Source: Bacteroidetes bacterium UBA3022
GTDB lineage: Bacteria; Bacteroidota; Bacteroidia; Chitinophagales; BACL12
Assembly: GCA_002346225.1 (NCBI GenBank)
Contig: DDYY01000065.1
Span: forward strand, 1-42,722
Reading direction: 5' to 3'
Length of the DNA: 42,722 nt
The translations under genes and the position numbers were made by a program. Below, in pieces: positions 18,154 through 28,600 of this stretch (position 1 is the first letter of the stretch; the number at the start of each line of letters is the position of its first letter). The notes beneath the pieces were generated by a model. It made no database searches, was not told the origin of the DNA, and saw nothing but the letters and a program-made list of their open reading frames with translations.

Positions 18154-19238
18154 AAATAGCGGAAATTCATGTCCGGCTTGAGTTGCAGCAACACCTCATA
18201 GATTAACCGGATCACATTTTCCACATCATCGCGGTGTGCACTTTCAACAGTAGTATGCATATACCTTAAGGGCAAACTGATCAGACAACTGGGAACACCG
18301 CCATTGCTGTAGGCAAAAGCGTCGGTATCGGTACCTGTAGATCGGGATACCACATCCCGCTGAAAAGGTAACTTATTCTTTGTGGCAGTATCCATTACCA
18401 ATTTCAATAATGTATTGTGTACCGCAGGCCCCTTAGTGAGGCTGGGGCCTCTGCCTACCCGGATATCCCCTTCCAGGTTTTTATTAATCATGGGCGTGCT
18501 GCTGTCATGACATACGTCCGTAATAATTGCCACATGAGGCTGAATGGTATGTGCCATCATCTCTGCTCCTCGAAGGCCTATCTCCTCCTGAACGGAATTG
18601 ACAATATATAAGGAAAAAGGTAATTTCTTTTTATTTTCTTTCAGCAGTCTTGCCACCTGAGCAATCATGAAACCACCAATCCGGTTGTCGAGTGCTCTAC
18701 CCACCAGCATATTCTTATTGAGCTCCATGAAATCATCATCGAAGGTGATGAGGTCACCAACCTGCACTCCGAGATCCAGCACCTCTTGCTTGCTCGAGCA
18801 GCCACAATCGATAAAAATGTTCTTCAACTCCGGAGTATCCTCTTTCCCGTAATGACGGGTATGAATGGCGGGCCAGCCAAAAACCCCCTTCACTATGCCG
18901 GAGTCCGTATGAATATTCACGCGTTTAGATGGAGCGATGATATGATCACTACCTCCTATTCTTTCTACGTATATAATTCCATCTTCTGTGATAAAATGAA
19001 CTGCCCAGGCTATCTCGTCGGCATGTGCCTCAATTACAACTCTAAATGGCTTTCCCGGATTAATAATGGCTGCTACAGAACCATAATTGTCGACAAAGTA
19101 ATCATCGATATAAGGTTTCAGGTACTCCAGCCATATCTTCTGTCCCCCTGATTCGTTTCCGGTGGGTGAAGGGTTGTTGATATAGGTCCTCAGGAACGCA
19201 ATCTCATCTTTACCTCCGAGTTTCTTTTTGGTAGCCAT
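18150..19238 (-). CDS. M42 family metallo-aminopeptidase
   Basis: The 362-residue protein carries all five ligand positions expected of the dinuclear M42 site: H72 in EAHADE, D184 in RALDNRIGG, E218/E219 in VQEEIGLRG, D241 in ITDVCHD, and a C-terminal His in RYMHTTVE. M42 enzymes (glutamyl aminopeptidase/TET type) are cytoplasmic, form large assemblies and trim peptides. No signal peptide is present. It lies 9 nt downstream of the acyl-CoA carboxylase gene in the same orientation, so the two are likely co-transcribed, with no obvious functional link. Confidence 0.92.
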   Translation of the reverse strand: MATKKKLGGKDEIAFLRTYINNPSPTGNESGGQKIWLEYLKPYIDDYFVDNYGSVAAIINPGKPFRVVIEAHADEIAWAVHFITEDGIIYVERIGGSDHIIAPSKRVNIHTDSGIVKGVFGWPAIHTRHYGKEDTPELKNIFIDCGCSSKQEVLDLGVQVGDLITFDDDFMELNKNMLVGRALDNRIGGFMIAQVARLLKENKKKLPFSLYIVNSVQEEIGLRGAEMMAHTIQPHVAIITDVCHDSSTPMINKNLEGDIRVGRGPSLTKGPAVHNTLLKLVMDTATKNKLPFQRDVVSRSTGTDTDAFAYSNGGVPSCLISLPLRYMHTTVESAHRDDVENVIRLIYEVLLQLKPDMNFRYF

Positions 19239-19247
19239 ATGTTAATT

Positions 19248-20789
19248 TTAGAGAGGAATATTTCCGTGTTTCTTTCTCGGCAGTTTAGCCACTTTATTCT
19301 CCAGCATTTCGAATGAACGGATAAGTCTAATACGCGTATCTTCAGGATAAATCACCTCATCTACAAATCCCCGGAACGCAGCCCTGTAGGGATCGGCAAA
19401 TTTGCGGGTGTACTCATCTATCTTCTCCTGCAATTTGGCCTCTTTGTCATCGGCCTCGTCAATCTCCTTTTTGAAGATGATTTCGGCAGCGCCCTTAGCT
19501 CCCATAACAGCAATTTCAGCCGTTGGCCAGGCAAAATTCATATCTGCACCAATGTGCTTGGAATTCATTACATCATAAGCTCCTCCATAGGCCTTTCTGG
19601 TAATGACCGTAACACGCGGAACGGTGGCCTCACAAAAAGCATAGAGCAGCTTGGCGCCGTTAGTGATAATGCCATTCCATTCCTGATCTGTGCCCGGTAA
19701 AAAACCAGGAACATCTTCAAATACCAATAGCGGAACATTGAATGCATCGCAGAAGCGGACAAAGCGACCTGCCTTGCGGGAGGCTTCAATATCCAGCACG
19801 CCTGCCAGGACTGCTGGTTGATTAGCTACAATACCGATGGACCTCCCCGCCAGCCGGGCAAATCCGACCACAATATTACCGGCATAATCCTGATGCACCT
19901 CAAAGAAAGAGTCCGTGTCTGCAACCTGTTCTATAACATCGCGGATATCGTAGGACTGATTGGGGTTATCAGGCATGATAGTAGCCAATGCAGGACGACT
20001 CTCATCGCCGGGATTATAGGGATACACAGGTGCCGTCTCCTCGCAATTCTGAGGTATATAACTCAACAGCTTTTTAATCTTCTGAATGCAGTCCACACCG
20101 TTAGAGGCTGTAAAATGGGAAACACCGCTCTTCGTAGCATGGGTAGAAGCCCCACCTAGCTCTTCAAAAGTTACATCCTCGTGGGTAACAGTTTTTACCA
20201 CGTTCGGACCGGTAACAAACATATAGGAGTTGCCTTCCACCATCATGATGAAATCGGTAATGGCGGGAGAATAAACCGCACCACCGGCGCAAGGTCCTGT
20301 AATCGCTGAAATCTGAGGTATAACCCCGCTTGCCAGCGTATTTCTGTAAAACAGATCGGCATAACCACCCAGGGAATTAACCCCTTCCTGAATGCGGGCT
20401 CCTCCTGAGTCATTCAAGCCAATAACCGGTGCGCCATTCTGCATGGCCAAATCCATAATGCGGCAAATCTTTTCGGCATGGGTTTCGCTCAAAGAGCCAC
20501 CGAAAACTGTAAAATCCTGTGCAAATACATAGGTAAGACGGCCATTTACCTTTCCATAGCCTGTCACCACACCATCTCCATAGTACTTCTGATCGGCCAT
20601 GCCAAAATCAGTGCAACGATGAAGCTTTAGCATACCGATTTCCTCGAAGGTGCCCTCATCCATGAGCAATGCAATGCGCTCCCGGGCAGTAAGTTTACCT
20701 TTCTTATGTTGCGATTCTATTCTTTTCTGACCTCCACCTTCCAGTGCCTGGTCTATGAACTTTTGTAATTTCTGTCTTTTCGCTTCCAC
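19248..20789 (-). CDS. Acyl-CoA (propionyl-CoA type) carboxylase beta subunit
   Basis: The 513-residue carboxyltransferase has the usual length for propionyl/methylmalonyl-CoA carboxylase beta chains. Recognisable blocks are LTARERIALLMDEGTFEE, FTVFGGSLSETHAEKI, the oxyanion region DSGGARIQEGVNSLGG, GPCAGGAVYSPA, and the C-terminal second crotonase-like half with VFEDVPGFLPGT and AYGGAYDVM. It transfers CO2 from biotin to an acyl-CoA, in propionate or odd-chain/branched amino acid metabolism. The biotin carboxylase and biotin carrier subunits are not in the window. The start is a GTG at 20789; an in-frame stop lies two codons upstream. Confidence 0.93.
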   Translation of the reverse strand: MEAKRQKLQKFIDQALEGGGQKRIESQHKKGKLTARERIALLMDEGTFEEIGMLKLHRCTDFGMADQKYYGDGVVTGYGKVNGRLTYVFAQDFTVFGGSLSETHAEKICRIMDLAMQNGAPVIGLNDSGGARIQEGVNSLGGYADLFYRNTLASGVIPQISAITGPCAGGAVYSPAITDFIMMVEGNSYMFVTGPNVVKTVTHEDVTFEELGGASTHATKSGVSHFTASNGVDCIQKIKKLLSYIPQNCEETAPVYPYNPGDESRPALATIMPDNPNQSYDIRDVIEQVADTDSFFEVHQDYAGNIVVGFARLAGRSIGIVANQPAVLAGVLDIEASRKAGRFVRFCDAFNVPLLVFEDVPGFLPGTDQEWNGIITNGAKLLYAFCEATVPRVTVITRKAYGGAYDVMNSKHIGADMNFAWPTAEIAVMGAKGAAEIIFKKEIDEADDKEAKLQEKIDEYTRKFADPYRAAFRGFVDEVIYPEDTRIRLIRSFEMLENKVAKLPRKKHGNIPL

Positions 20790-20933
20790 TTTCTATCCTT
20801 TTTAAGATGTGCGCAAAGTAATAAAGTTCAGTCTAATTATCTGTGATTCAGGCACCTTTTCTGACCAATTTTCGTTAAACAATCACGCAGGTCAAACGTT
20901 TAGTAACATTGTGCCCTTCTTAAGTAATTGTAT

Positions 20934-23405
20934 ATGAAGCTCCTCCAAATCCTCCTAACAGGGTTTATCTGTATTTTAACTTCTACCAGTGCCCTTGGCC
21001 AGCAGCCGGGCTATGTGGGCGAAGCACAAGGTGGAACCATTGTGGGTCTGGTAAAAGATAAGGCTTCAGGGGAAGCCATTGAATTTGCCGCTGCATCGGT
21101 ACTGCGCACAGACGATTCTGTGCTGGTCGGAGGCACCATTACAGATATGGACGGGAAATTCCGGGTTAGTGACCTGGCACCCGGAGATTATATACTGAAG
21201 GTTGACTTCCTGGGGTATATGCCGCAGTTTATGGATTTCACCATTAGTGCAGCCAATCCATTCTTCCGCGCTGGATTGATCGAACTGGAAGTGGAGGCAA
21301 ACCTTCTGGATGGTGTGGAAATTACCGCAGAAAGGAGTTATTTCCAGCAAAGCATAGATAAAAAGGTGTATAATATTGAGAAGGATATTGTCGCCTCGGC
21401 CGGGACAGCTTCGGAAGCGCTCCAGAATATTCCCAGTATCACGGTAGACCTGGACGGTAACGTCAGCCTTCGTGGCAACAGCAATGTGCGCATTTTCATA
21501 GATGGGAAACCTTCCGGATTGATGGGAAGCAGCATGGTGGCCATTTTGGAACAGATACCTGCCAATACCATTGAAAGCATAGAGGTAGTAACCAACCCAT
21601 CTGCACGCTACGAGGCGGAAGGTGGCGGTGGTATTATCAATATCGTTCTCAAGAAAAACAAAATCCTGGGGTTAAATGGTGTAGCTACCGTTGGCGGCAG
21701 TACCTTTCCCGGCTATGATGGCTCTTTGAATCTCAATTACCGAGGAAAGAAATGGAACCTGTTTAGCACCTATTCCTATGATAACAGGGAACGGGATGGG
21801 TTTAGCACCGTTTACCGTAAAATCACTTATCCACTGGAAGATTCCATATCCTGGTATACTTCTGAAGGTAATTCTACCCAGGGAGGATTCAATCATAATT
21901 TCAGGGGTGGCGCCGACTATACCATCAACAGCAAAAGCACAGTGGGTGTATATGGATTTTTCGGAACCGGCGAGAATAGAAATGAAGATTACAACTCTTA
22001 TCTGTTTCTCAATAATGACAGTCTGATTAACAATGCCAACTACCGGACAGGCCTTGCTAACAGTGAAAGTTACTCCTACAATGCGGGAATGAACTACCGT
22101 AAAACCTTCTCTTCTGTCAAGCATACCCTGACAGCAGATGCATTTTTCTCTAGAGGATACGGTGATGGTTTAACCAATTTCGAGGAAAGAAGCTATGATG
22201 GCAGCGGGGCTGAAATTGCCTTCCCTATTTTCCAACATATCACCACCATCGACAATCAGCAGGATGTCAACGTGCAGGCCGATTACGTTCAGCCGTTTGA
22301 AAACGGAGATCAGTTGGAAGCCGGACTCCGATTTACGCAGGAGTTCAGGGACAATGATCTCTTTTCAGAAAGTTTCGACGAGACAGAAGGTGTTTTCCTC
22401 AACGATGATTCCATTTCTAACAGATTCCGGTTTGATCAGAAAATTGTGGCTGCCTACCTAATCTGGAATTCCGGATTCAAAAAGCTCGGCTATCAATTGG
22501 GACTGCGCGCCGAACAGACTTACATGAACTCAGAACTCGTGACTACAGGGGAAGATTTTCAAAACAATTACTTCAGGTTGTTCCCCAGTGCCCACTTATC
22601 CTATAAACTGTCTGATGCATCGGAGATTTTCACTTCGTACAGCCGAAGAATCAATCGACCTAGAATGTGGTTCCTCAACCCTTTCCCCGATTACTCAGAC
22701 CCTTATACCTATCGCCAGGGGAATCCGTTTTTGCTGCCTGAAAATGAAAACTCCTTCGAATTAGGCATGAACAACTCCTGGGAAAAGCACACCCTCTCAT
22801 CCTCTGTGTACTACAAGTATACTACCAATGAATTTTCAGCCTATACGGTGGTAGACAGCAATGGCTACAGCCGTACTTCCTTCGAAAACTTTGCTTCAGA
22901 AGAAGAATACGGATTTGAATTCGTGGTGCGCAACCAGTTCACCAAGTGGTGGTCTGCCACCAGTAGCTTGAATGTGAACAGGACAAACCTGAATGGTGAG
23001 AATATTGAACAAGGACTTGCTAACGCGCTTACCAACTACAATGCGCGCATGATGATGTTCTTTAAAATAACCGAACAGACTTCACTCCAATTAACCTACA
23101 GCTACTGGCGTCCATGGGTGATGGCCCAGGGTATTCCACAACCATTCACCTACCTGGATGCAGGAATAAGAAGCGACTTCTTCAACAACAAGTTGTCTGT
23201 CAACCTCACTTTCTCCGACATTTTCGATACACGTGACTTTGAAACTACCGGAGAGGGATTGAACTTCTATCAGGAATTCAGAAGAAAAAGAGAAACACGA
23301 GCAGCTGCGATTCGACTGACCTATAAATTCGGTTCTCAGGACAGCCGCAACAAGCAGCGCGGTAACGGGAACTACGACGGTGGCGGTGGAATGGAAATGT
23401 TCTGA
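20934..23405 (+). CDS. Outer-membrane beta-barrel receptor (TonB-dependent-receptor-like, OMP_b-brl_3 type)
   Basis: The roughly 823-residue protein has a signal peptide ending near ALGQ. A carboxypeptidase-regulatory-like domain (about 35-125) runs from GTIVGLVKDKASGEAI to DFLGY, then comes a plug-like domain (about 130-240) including LQNIPSITVDLDGNVSLRG and PSARYEAEGGGGIINI. The remainder is a barrel of the OMP_b-brl_3 type. It probably imports or binds an unidentified nutrient or peptide. No SusD partner gene follows. The frame opens at a TTG (20928), but the ATG at 20934 gives a clean signal peptide. The C-terminal tail is unusually Gly/Asn/Arg-rich (NKQRGNGNYDGGGG). Confidence 0.85.
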   Translation: MKLLQILLTGFICILTSTSALGQQPGYVGEAQGGTIVGLVKDKASGEAIEFAAASVLRTDDSVLVGGTITDMDGKFRVSDLAPGDYILKVDFLGYMPQFMDFTISAANPFFRAGLIELEVEANLLDGVEITAERSYFQQSIDKKVYNIEKDIVASAGTASEALQNIPSITVDLDGNVSLRGNSNVRIFIDGKPSGLMGSSMVAILEQIPANTIESIEVVTNPSARYEAEGGGGIINIVLKKNKILGLNGVATVGGSTFPGYDGSLNLNYRGKKWNLFSTYSYDNRERDGFSTVYRKITYPLEDSISWYTSEGNSTQGGFNHNFRGGADYTINSKSTVGVYGFFGTGENRNEDYNSYLFLNNDSLINNANYRTGLANSESYSYNAGMNYRKTFSSVKHTLTADAFFSRGYGDGLTNFEERSYDGSGAEIAFPIFQHITTIDNQQDVNVQADYVQPFENGDQLEAGLRFTQEFRDNDLFSESFDETEGVFLNDDSISNRFRFDQKIVAAYLIWNSGFKKLGYQLGLRAEQTYMNSELVTTGEDFQNNYFRLFPSAHLSYKLSDASEIFTSYSRRINRPRMWFLNPFPDYSDPYTYRQGNPFLLPENENSFELGMNNSWEKHTLSSSVYYKYTTNEFSAYTVVDSNGYSRTSFENFASEEEYGFEFVVRNQFTKWWSATSSLNVNRTNLNGENIEQGLANALTNYNARMMMFFKITEQTSLQLTYSYWRPWVMAQGIPQPFTYLDAGIRSDFFNNKLSVNLTFSDIFDTRDFETTGEGLNFYQEFRRKRETRAAAIRLTYKFGSQDSRNKQRGNGNYDGGGGMEMF

Positions 23406-23723
23406 TACGCTTTTTACAGCCCGCTTCTTACGCCTCATTCTCAAATCAATGTCAACAAACTGAGTTATGTCATTCTTTACCGTGATAGCTATCATGGTAC
23501 CCCCCTGTAGTTTCGGCTACATTTGATAAAGCATCAGGATTGTAAAAGTAAAAAACGAAAAACTGCAGGACTAAGATGCGAGTACCTGCGTAATGTACAA
23601 GATATACATTCCGTTCAACTGAATAGTTGTCTGTTAATATTTGACCGACAACCGGATGTTAAACAATGGATGTATCATTAGTTTGGTTGGTTTTTAGCTG
23701 CCCTTCATCCATGGAGGGCAGTT
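23406..23723. other. Gene-free convergent gap with palindromes and a hairpin
   Basis: These 318 bases lie between two convergent genes. I see no credible ORF. The gap holds a near-perfect 22-bp palindrome (23478-23499) and, at its right end, a 9-bp-stem hairpin beside the response regulator stop. No complete promoter pattern is present on either strand, though a partial match to the -7 box ends at the TTTG of 23639-23642. Confidence 0.6.
23478..23499. repeat. 22-bp near-perfect palindrome
   Basis: The half-site TACCgTGATAG meets its complement CTATCAtGGTA with no spacer; 10 of 11 pairs match and the other is G/T. The central 12 bp, TGATAGCTATCA, are perfectly symmetrical. No T-run follows, so it looks like a protein-binding site rather than a terminator. 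Confidence 0.6.
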
Positions 23724-23725
23724 TT
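23698..23725. terminator. Hairpin at the end of the response regulator gene, possible weak terminator
   Basis: A 9-bp stem (23698-23706 with 23713-23721, one wobble pair) has a 6-nt loop and sits 2 nt past the leftward regulator stop. Only TTTT follows on the plus strand and no T-run follows on the minus strand, so direction and efficiency are uncertain. Confidence 0.45.
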
Positions 23726-24431
23726 AGTTGGGAGATGACTCATCTGTAAACTTATAACCAACGCCTCTTATGGAGTGAAAATATTTGGGATTCTTGGGAT
23801 CTTCTTCAAAGTACTTTCTAAAGGCCAGAATAAAATTATCGATGGTCCTTGTAGAAGGAAAAACATCGTAGCCCCAGACCGCCTGCAAAATATGCTGCCT
23901 GGAAACCACTTCATCTTTCCGGTCAATCAACAACTTCAGTAACTTCAGTTCTTTATTGGTAAGCTTTTGCTTACCGTTGGCTCCCTGCGCTTCATAGGTG
24001 ACAAAATTGATGGAGTTGGAGCCAAACTTATACTCTTTGAAATTGTCGTCCTTGGCTGCACCTTTATTACTTCTTTTAATCAGGTTTTTCACCCTCAGCA
24101 ATAACTCCTCCAGATTGAAGGGCTTGGTCATGTAGTCATCCCCTCCTGTCTTAAGTCCTTGAATTTTATCGTTGGAAGCATCCTTGGCAGTGAGAAACAA
24201 GATAGGCGTATCCATGTCTTCGAGACGTATCTGCTCACATACGTCAAAGCCGTCCATTTCGGGCAACATGACGTCCAGTACAACCAGATTAAATCGCTGT
24301 TCCTTGAAATCTTTAATGGCCTTGGCCCCATTGTCCACGGCAACCACTTCATAACCTTCCAGCTCAAAATTCAACTTCAAATTTTCTCTGATGTGATCTT
24401 CATCTTCAACAACAAGGATTCTGTACAGCAT
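23724..24431 (-). CDS. OmpR/PhoB-type response regulator
   Basis: The 235-residue regulator has a receiver domain (about 1-120): acidic pair E9-D10/E11, phosphorylation site D53 in VVLDVMLPEMDG, T81 and K103 in MTKPF. A C-terminal winged-helix DNA-binding domain (about 135-230) contains LTNKELKLLKLLIDRKDEVVSRQ and HSIRGVGYKF. It should activate or repress transcription once phosphorylated. The sensor kinase gene ends 142 nt upstream in the same direction and is the obvious partner. No target can be named. Confidence 0.93.
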   Translation of the reverse strand: MLYRILVVEDEDHIRENLKLNFELEGYEVVAVDNGAKAIKDFKEQRFNLVVLDVMLPEMDGFDVCEQIRLEDMDTPILFLTAKDASNDKIQGLKTGGDDYMTKPFNLEELLLRVKNLIKRSNKGAAKDDNFKEYKFGSNSINFVTYEAQGANGKQKLTNKELKLLKLLIDRKDEVVSRQHILQAVWGYDVFPSTRTIDNFILAFRKYFEEDPKNPKYFHSIRGVGYKFTDESSPN

Positions 24432-24573
24432 AGTTTTATTTTTGGTTTACGAACAAGGAAAACAGCCACCACATGAGCTGCTTCGAGCTGATATGCACGT
24501 GTGCCTGATTAATCAAAAGTACGTTGAAGCAATGGAAAAAGTTTTGTCATGGTTGTCATCAGATTGACATAAA

Positions 24574-25575
24574 TCAAGATGACAAGGGCAATTTTATACT
24601 GAAAACCGACCCGGAAGCCCCGTTGTTCTTCAACTGAATAGTCCCTCCGTGGAAGTGCACCACCTGCTTGACTATATATAAACCCAGACCGGTACCCTTG
24701 GTAGTGCGGGTATCTTCATTGCCCACCCGGTAGAACCTGTCAAATACTTTGCTTTTCTCCGCATCAGGAATACCGATGCCTGTATCCTTCACCTGAATGA
24801 TAACTTCGGCCTTTTGCGGAATGACCTCCAATGCAATGGAATCACCTGATCGCGAATACTTCACTGCATTTTCCAGCAGGTTATAAATGGCGGAAGAAAA
24901 TATGAGCTTATCACCCAAAATATAAATATCACCCGGAATGCTGCTGCTAAATGTCCTGTCCTTGCCGAATTTATCTGCCACTTTTCCAAATATATCACTG
25001 CACAAAGCCGAAAGATTGATAGGCTCCTTGCTGATAGCATAGTCGCTTCCATCCATCTTGGAAGCAAGAAGGATATTCTCTACCAGCGCCTCCAGCCTGT
25101 TGATATCATCGAGGGAGATTTCAGTCAGCCGTTTTATCCGGGAGGGCTCGAGCTGGGCCCGCTCCATGGTCTGCATCGATAGTTTGAGCGAAGCGAGTGG
25201 AGATTTTAGTTCATGCGTTATAGATAACAGAAAGTTATTCTGTTGCCTGGTAAGTGCTATTTCTTCCCTGAAGGTATTGCGGATGCGGATAAAACTAATC
25301 ACCAGCAGGGTTACAAATATCAGCCCTTCCAGCGCCAGCATACTTGTTTTCCTTCTGTAGTCGGCATTCAACTGCTGGTAGTAATCACTTGCATAATATT
25401 CGTCCAGCGTTCTACCATTGTATTGATAAACCAGCATCTCCCTTTGTACCAGGGTTTCAAAATTGGTGCGGTTATTATTGTGGAGCAACCACCACCACCA
25501 AATGAAAGAACCAAAGATGTATACGAATACAACTGTGAAAAATATCCCATACCTGGTTTTCGAAAATATCCGCAT
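24574..25575 (-). CDS. Membrane sensor histidine kinase
   Basis: The 333-residue protein has two membrane segments (about 10-31 and 79-97) that enclose a short periplasmic region of some 47 residues. No HAMP domain is evident. The HisKA helix has the phosphoacceptor H121 in SITHELKSPLASL. The ATPase domain shows LLENAVKYS (N box), VKDTGIGIP (G1), FDRFYR (F box) and GTGLGLYIV (G2). It probably phosphorylates the response regulator encoded next downstream. It starts 39 nt after the giant kinase gene, so the three signalling genes may share a transcript. Confidence 0.92.
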   Translation of the reverse strand: MRIFSKTRYGIFFTVVFVYIFGSFIWWWWLLHNNNRTNFETLVQREMLVYQYNGRTLDEYYASDYYQQLNADYRRKTSMLALEGLIFVTLLVISFIRIRNTFREEIALTRQQNNFLLSITHELKSPLASLKLSMQTMERAQLEPSRIKRLTEISLDDINRLEALVENILLASKMDGSDYAISKEPINLSALCSDIFGKVADKFGKDRTFSSSIPGDIYILGDKLIFSSAIYNLLENAVKYSRSGDSIALEVIPQKAEVIIQVKDTGIGIPDAEKSKVFDRFYRVGNEDTRTTKGTGLGLYIVKQVVHFHGGTIQLKNNGASGSVFSIKLPLSS

Positions 25576-25614
25576 ACTATTCTGACCAAATTAAAAAAAA
25601 TACCTGTACAACCT

Positions 25615-28600
25615 CTAAGGCTGATCTTCTGAAGACGCCGGAAAGGCAACATAAAAAGTAGTGCCTTCGCCCTCCTGCGACTCAAACCAAATACTGCCGC
25701 CTGCACTTTCGATGATGCTTTTGGAAAGTGCGAGACCAATACCCATCCCTGAGCTCTTTGTGGTAAAGTTGGGAACAAACACCTGATCTTTGAATGAATC
25801 GGCTATGCCCTTTCCATTGTCCTGCACATAACACAGTATGCGTTCACCTTCCTTTCTGGCTCCTATAATAATAGCTCCTTCCTGTTCTTCGGGAATAGCC
25901 TGAATGGCATTCTTCACCAGATTATTGAAGACGCGTAGTACCTGATTTCTGTCTGCATAAATTATGAGCTCTTGCCCTTCCAGTTGCAGTGTTATCTGCA
26001 CGCCGTCCTGCTCATGAAACAGCTCTCCAACATTGCGCAGTAAAGCTGCCATTTCAATAGTCTCATTCTGGGCTTTCGGCATCACAGCAAAATTGCTGAA
26101 CTCTGAAGCTATGAAGGAAAGATTATCAATCTGCTCCATCATGGTCCTGGCCACCCGCGCTGTAAGCAAGTCTATATCCGGTCGTTTGTCAGAAATAGCC
26201 CGTTGCAAATGTTGAATGGAAAGCCGCATGGGCGTGAGCGGATTCTTAATCTCATGTGCTACTTGTTTGGCCATATCGCGCCACGCAGACTCCCGCTCGG
26301 TATTAGCCAGCAATTTGGCACTGGTTTCCAGTTGCAGCAACATATCGTTGTAGGCATCTACCAGCAATCCAATTTCATCCTGATGCGGCCAGGCAATCGG
26401 CTCATTTTTCCTGCCCAGTTGAATGCTTTTAAAAGTACCTGCAATGGTGGTCAACGGACCTGTGATATTCCGGCTTACAATCAATGCGATGATGGCAGCT
26501 ATAAGCAATAAAAGAACATATACGTTAATCAGTGCTATAAGGAAACTCGAAATTTCCGCTTGCAAATCCTTTTCTGTGGCGAAATAAGGCAGGTTCAAAT
26601 AGAAGAGTACTTCACCTGCATCATCCATTACAGGCACATAGGCTGAAAGAAATTCCAGCTTCCCGATAGATTCGTTGTGGATATACCAGGTTTCTTTATC
26701 GCAGGTCATTTTAAAGTAGGCCAGCGGGTTCATCTTGGCTGATATCAAACCCTTGTCGAATATGTCAGGTTGCGATGCTGCGATTAGTATTCCATTGCGG
26801 TTGTACAGATTGATATCCATATCATGCACTTCCGACAACTCACTGATGCGCGATGTTATCTTGCGAATATTGGAAGTGGTAAGATTGCGCTGTTCCCCTC
26901 CCCTCCTGTTATCGGCGTATAAATAATCAATATTTGTCTGAACAGCCTCAATCTTCTCGAGGAGTTGCTTGCGGTTCGTTTGATTGTACTGACGCGTAAT
27001 ATAAACAACAGTCGCTGCTCCCAGTGCAAGAAAGGTACTCATTACAAGGCTGACAATCGCCAGTTGAATCTTGTTTTTCATGGATGTTTCAAGCAATGAA
27101 AGCAATCCCTTCAGTTCTCTTTGTGTTAGCAGCAGGTGGACGGCAACAAGTACTACATAGAACAGCAGATAAAAGAAAAACAAAAACGAAAAATAGGCCC
27201 CTACTCTCGAAACATCCTCAGCAGAATCAGAAACAACAACCTTTTTAGTATCATTCACCACATAAACGAAGTGGTCATAACCGTTGATTTCCACATCTAC
27301 CCAGTCTTTCCCCTTCGGCACATAGAACACATCCATCACCGGATAAGAGTACTCCCCTTTGCGCTCCACCAGGTTGTTATTATAGTAGATAGCATAGTTG
27401 AAACCCTCAAAGCCTTTCGGCAGGCGCAGCTCATCGTCTACCAGCAATTCCGGATACAAACTTTCACTGTTGAATTTTCGGGGAAGCAGTAATATGTATA
27501 ATGAAATCTCATCTTCATTAATAGGCAATTGCAAATCAGCCAGGTAATAGTAATTGCCGGTGTAGTCATTAATGAAATAAAGATTAGGCGCTGCTGTATA
27601 CGCACCGTTGTACTCGATGGCATCTACAAATCCGGCGATGGTAGGCTGTTCCTGCCGGCCACTGCCCACCACAAATTCGCTATTTTTAAATAGGTAGATT
27701 TCAGCATCATACTTCTTAAAGTAGTTAGCCTGCAGTTGCTGCCGCAATTGGTTTATTAAACCCTGGCGGATTACCCCTTCGTTATTGCCTGATTGTGTCA
27801 GCTGGACATTGATAAGTCGCAATATTTCTTCCTGCTGTTCCTGGAAAAGAAATTCTGCAAGGGCATCTTTCTCAACCGATTTCTTAAAGGCAAAAAGCTG
27901 CTTATTCTCTTCCGTCTTATTATTAACCGCTGAACTAATGACAATGGCAGTTATAAAAGAGAAAACGAGCAACCATACCAGATGGATAATGAGGGAAGCA
28001 GGGCGAATCTGAATCCAGTTTAATAAAAAGAGAACCAGCACAATACCGCAGGCGAAATAAAGAAAGCGCATGGGATATGCTCCTGTCGACAACTTGAAAA
28101 AGAAGAAAAACAGAATTATCAATATACTGAATACAAGGGCATTGTTGAGATGTCGACTACCCATGGTGGTGATGAGTCGGTTACCAACTAACCCTGCCGA
28201 GAGGCACAGCATAGCAATGCATATAAAGGCTATCAGACTGTACCTGTCCAGTGAGAACAGTTCATTCACATCGAAAATAATGGCGCTGTCCTGAACAAGG
28301 CTGTTCCCCACAAACAACAGCGCAGCCAGAATAGCCAGCAACAAAGCAAACAACAAGTACTTGCGGTTATTATCGAAAAAGCTGCGTTCTACCTTTCTTA
28401 CTATGTGGTAAACCAGCAATAGAATAATGCTGCACCGTACAAAGAGGTCCCCCAATGATGATGCAAAAACACCTGAGGCATATACCCCTGGATCAAAGAC
28501 TGCCAGCGATGCTAAAAAGCTCCTAGCACCATAATGCATGATAGCATAGCCCGCCGACAACATGAACAGCAACAGTATGCCTCGTTGAATATGCCCAAGT

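Noticed and set aside
24437..24444. TATTTTTG, a perfect -7 box on the plus strand just upstream of the response regulator
   Set aside because: No -33 box precedes it and no rightward gene follows; it would only make antisense RNA to the kinase gene.
24555..24583. Inverted repeat (GTCATC/GATGAC plus an inner TTGA/TCAA) around the kinase stop codon
   Set aside because: The stem is bulged and short and no T-run follows on the minus strand, so it does not make a credible terminator.
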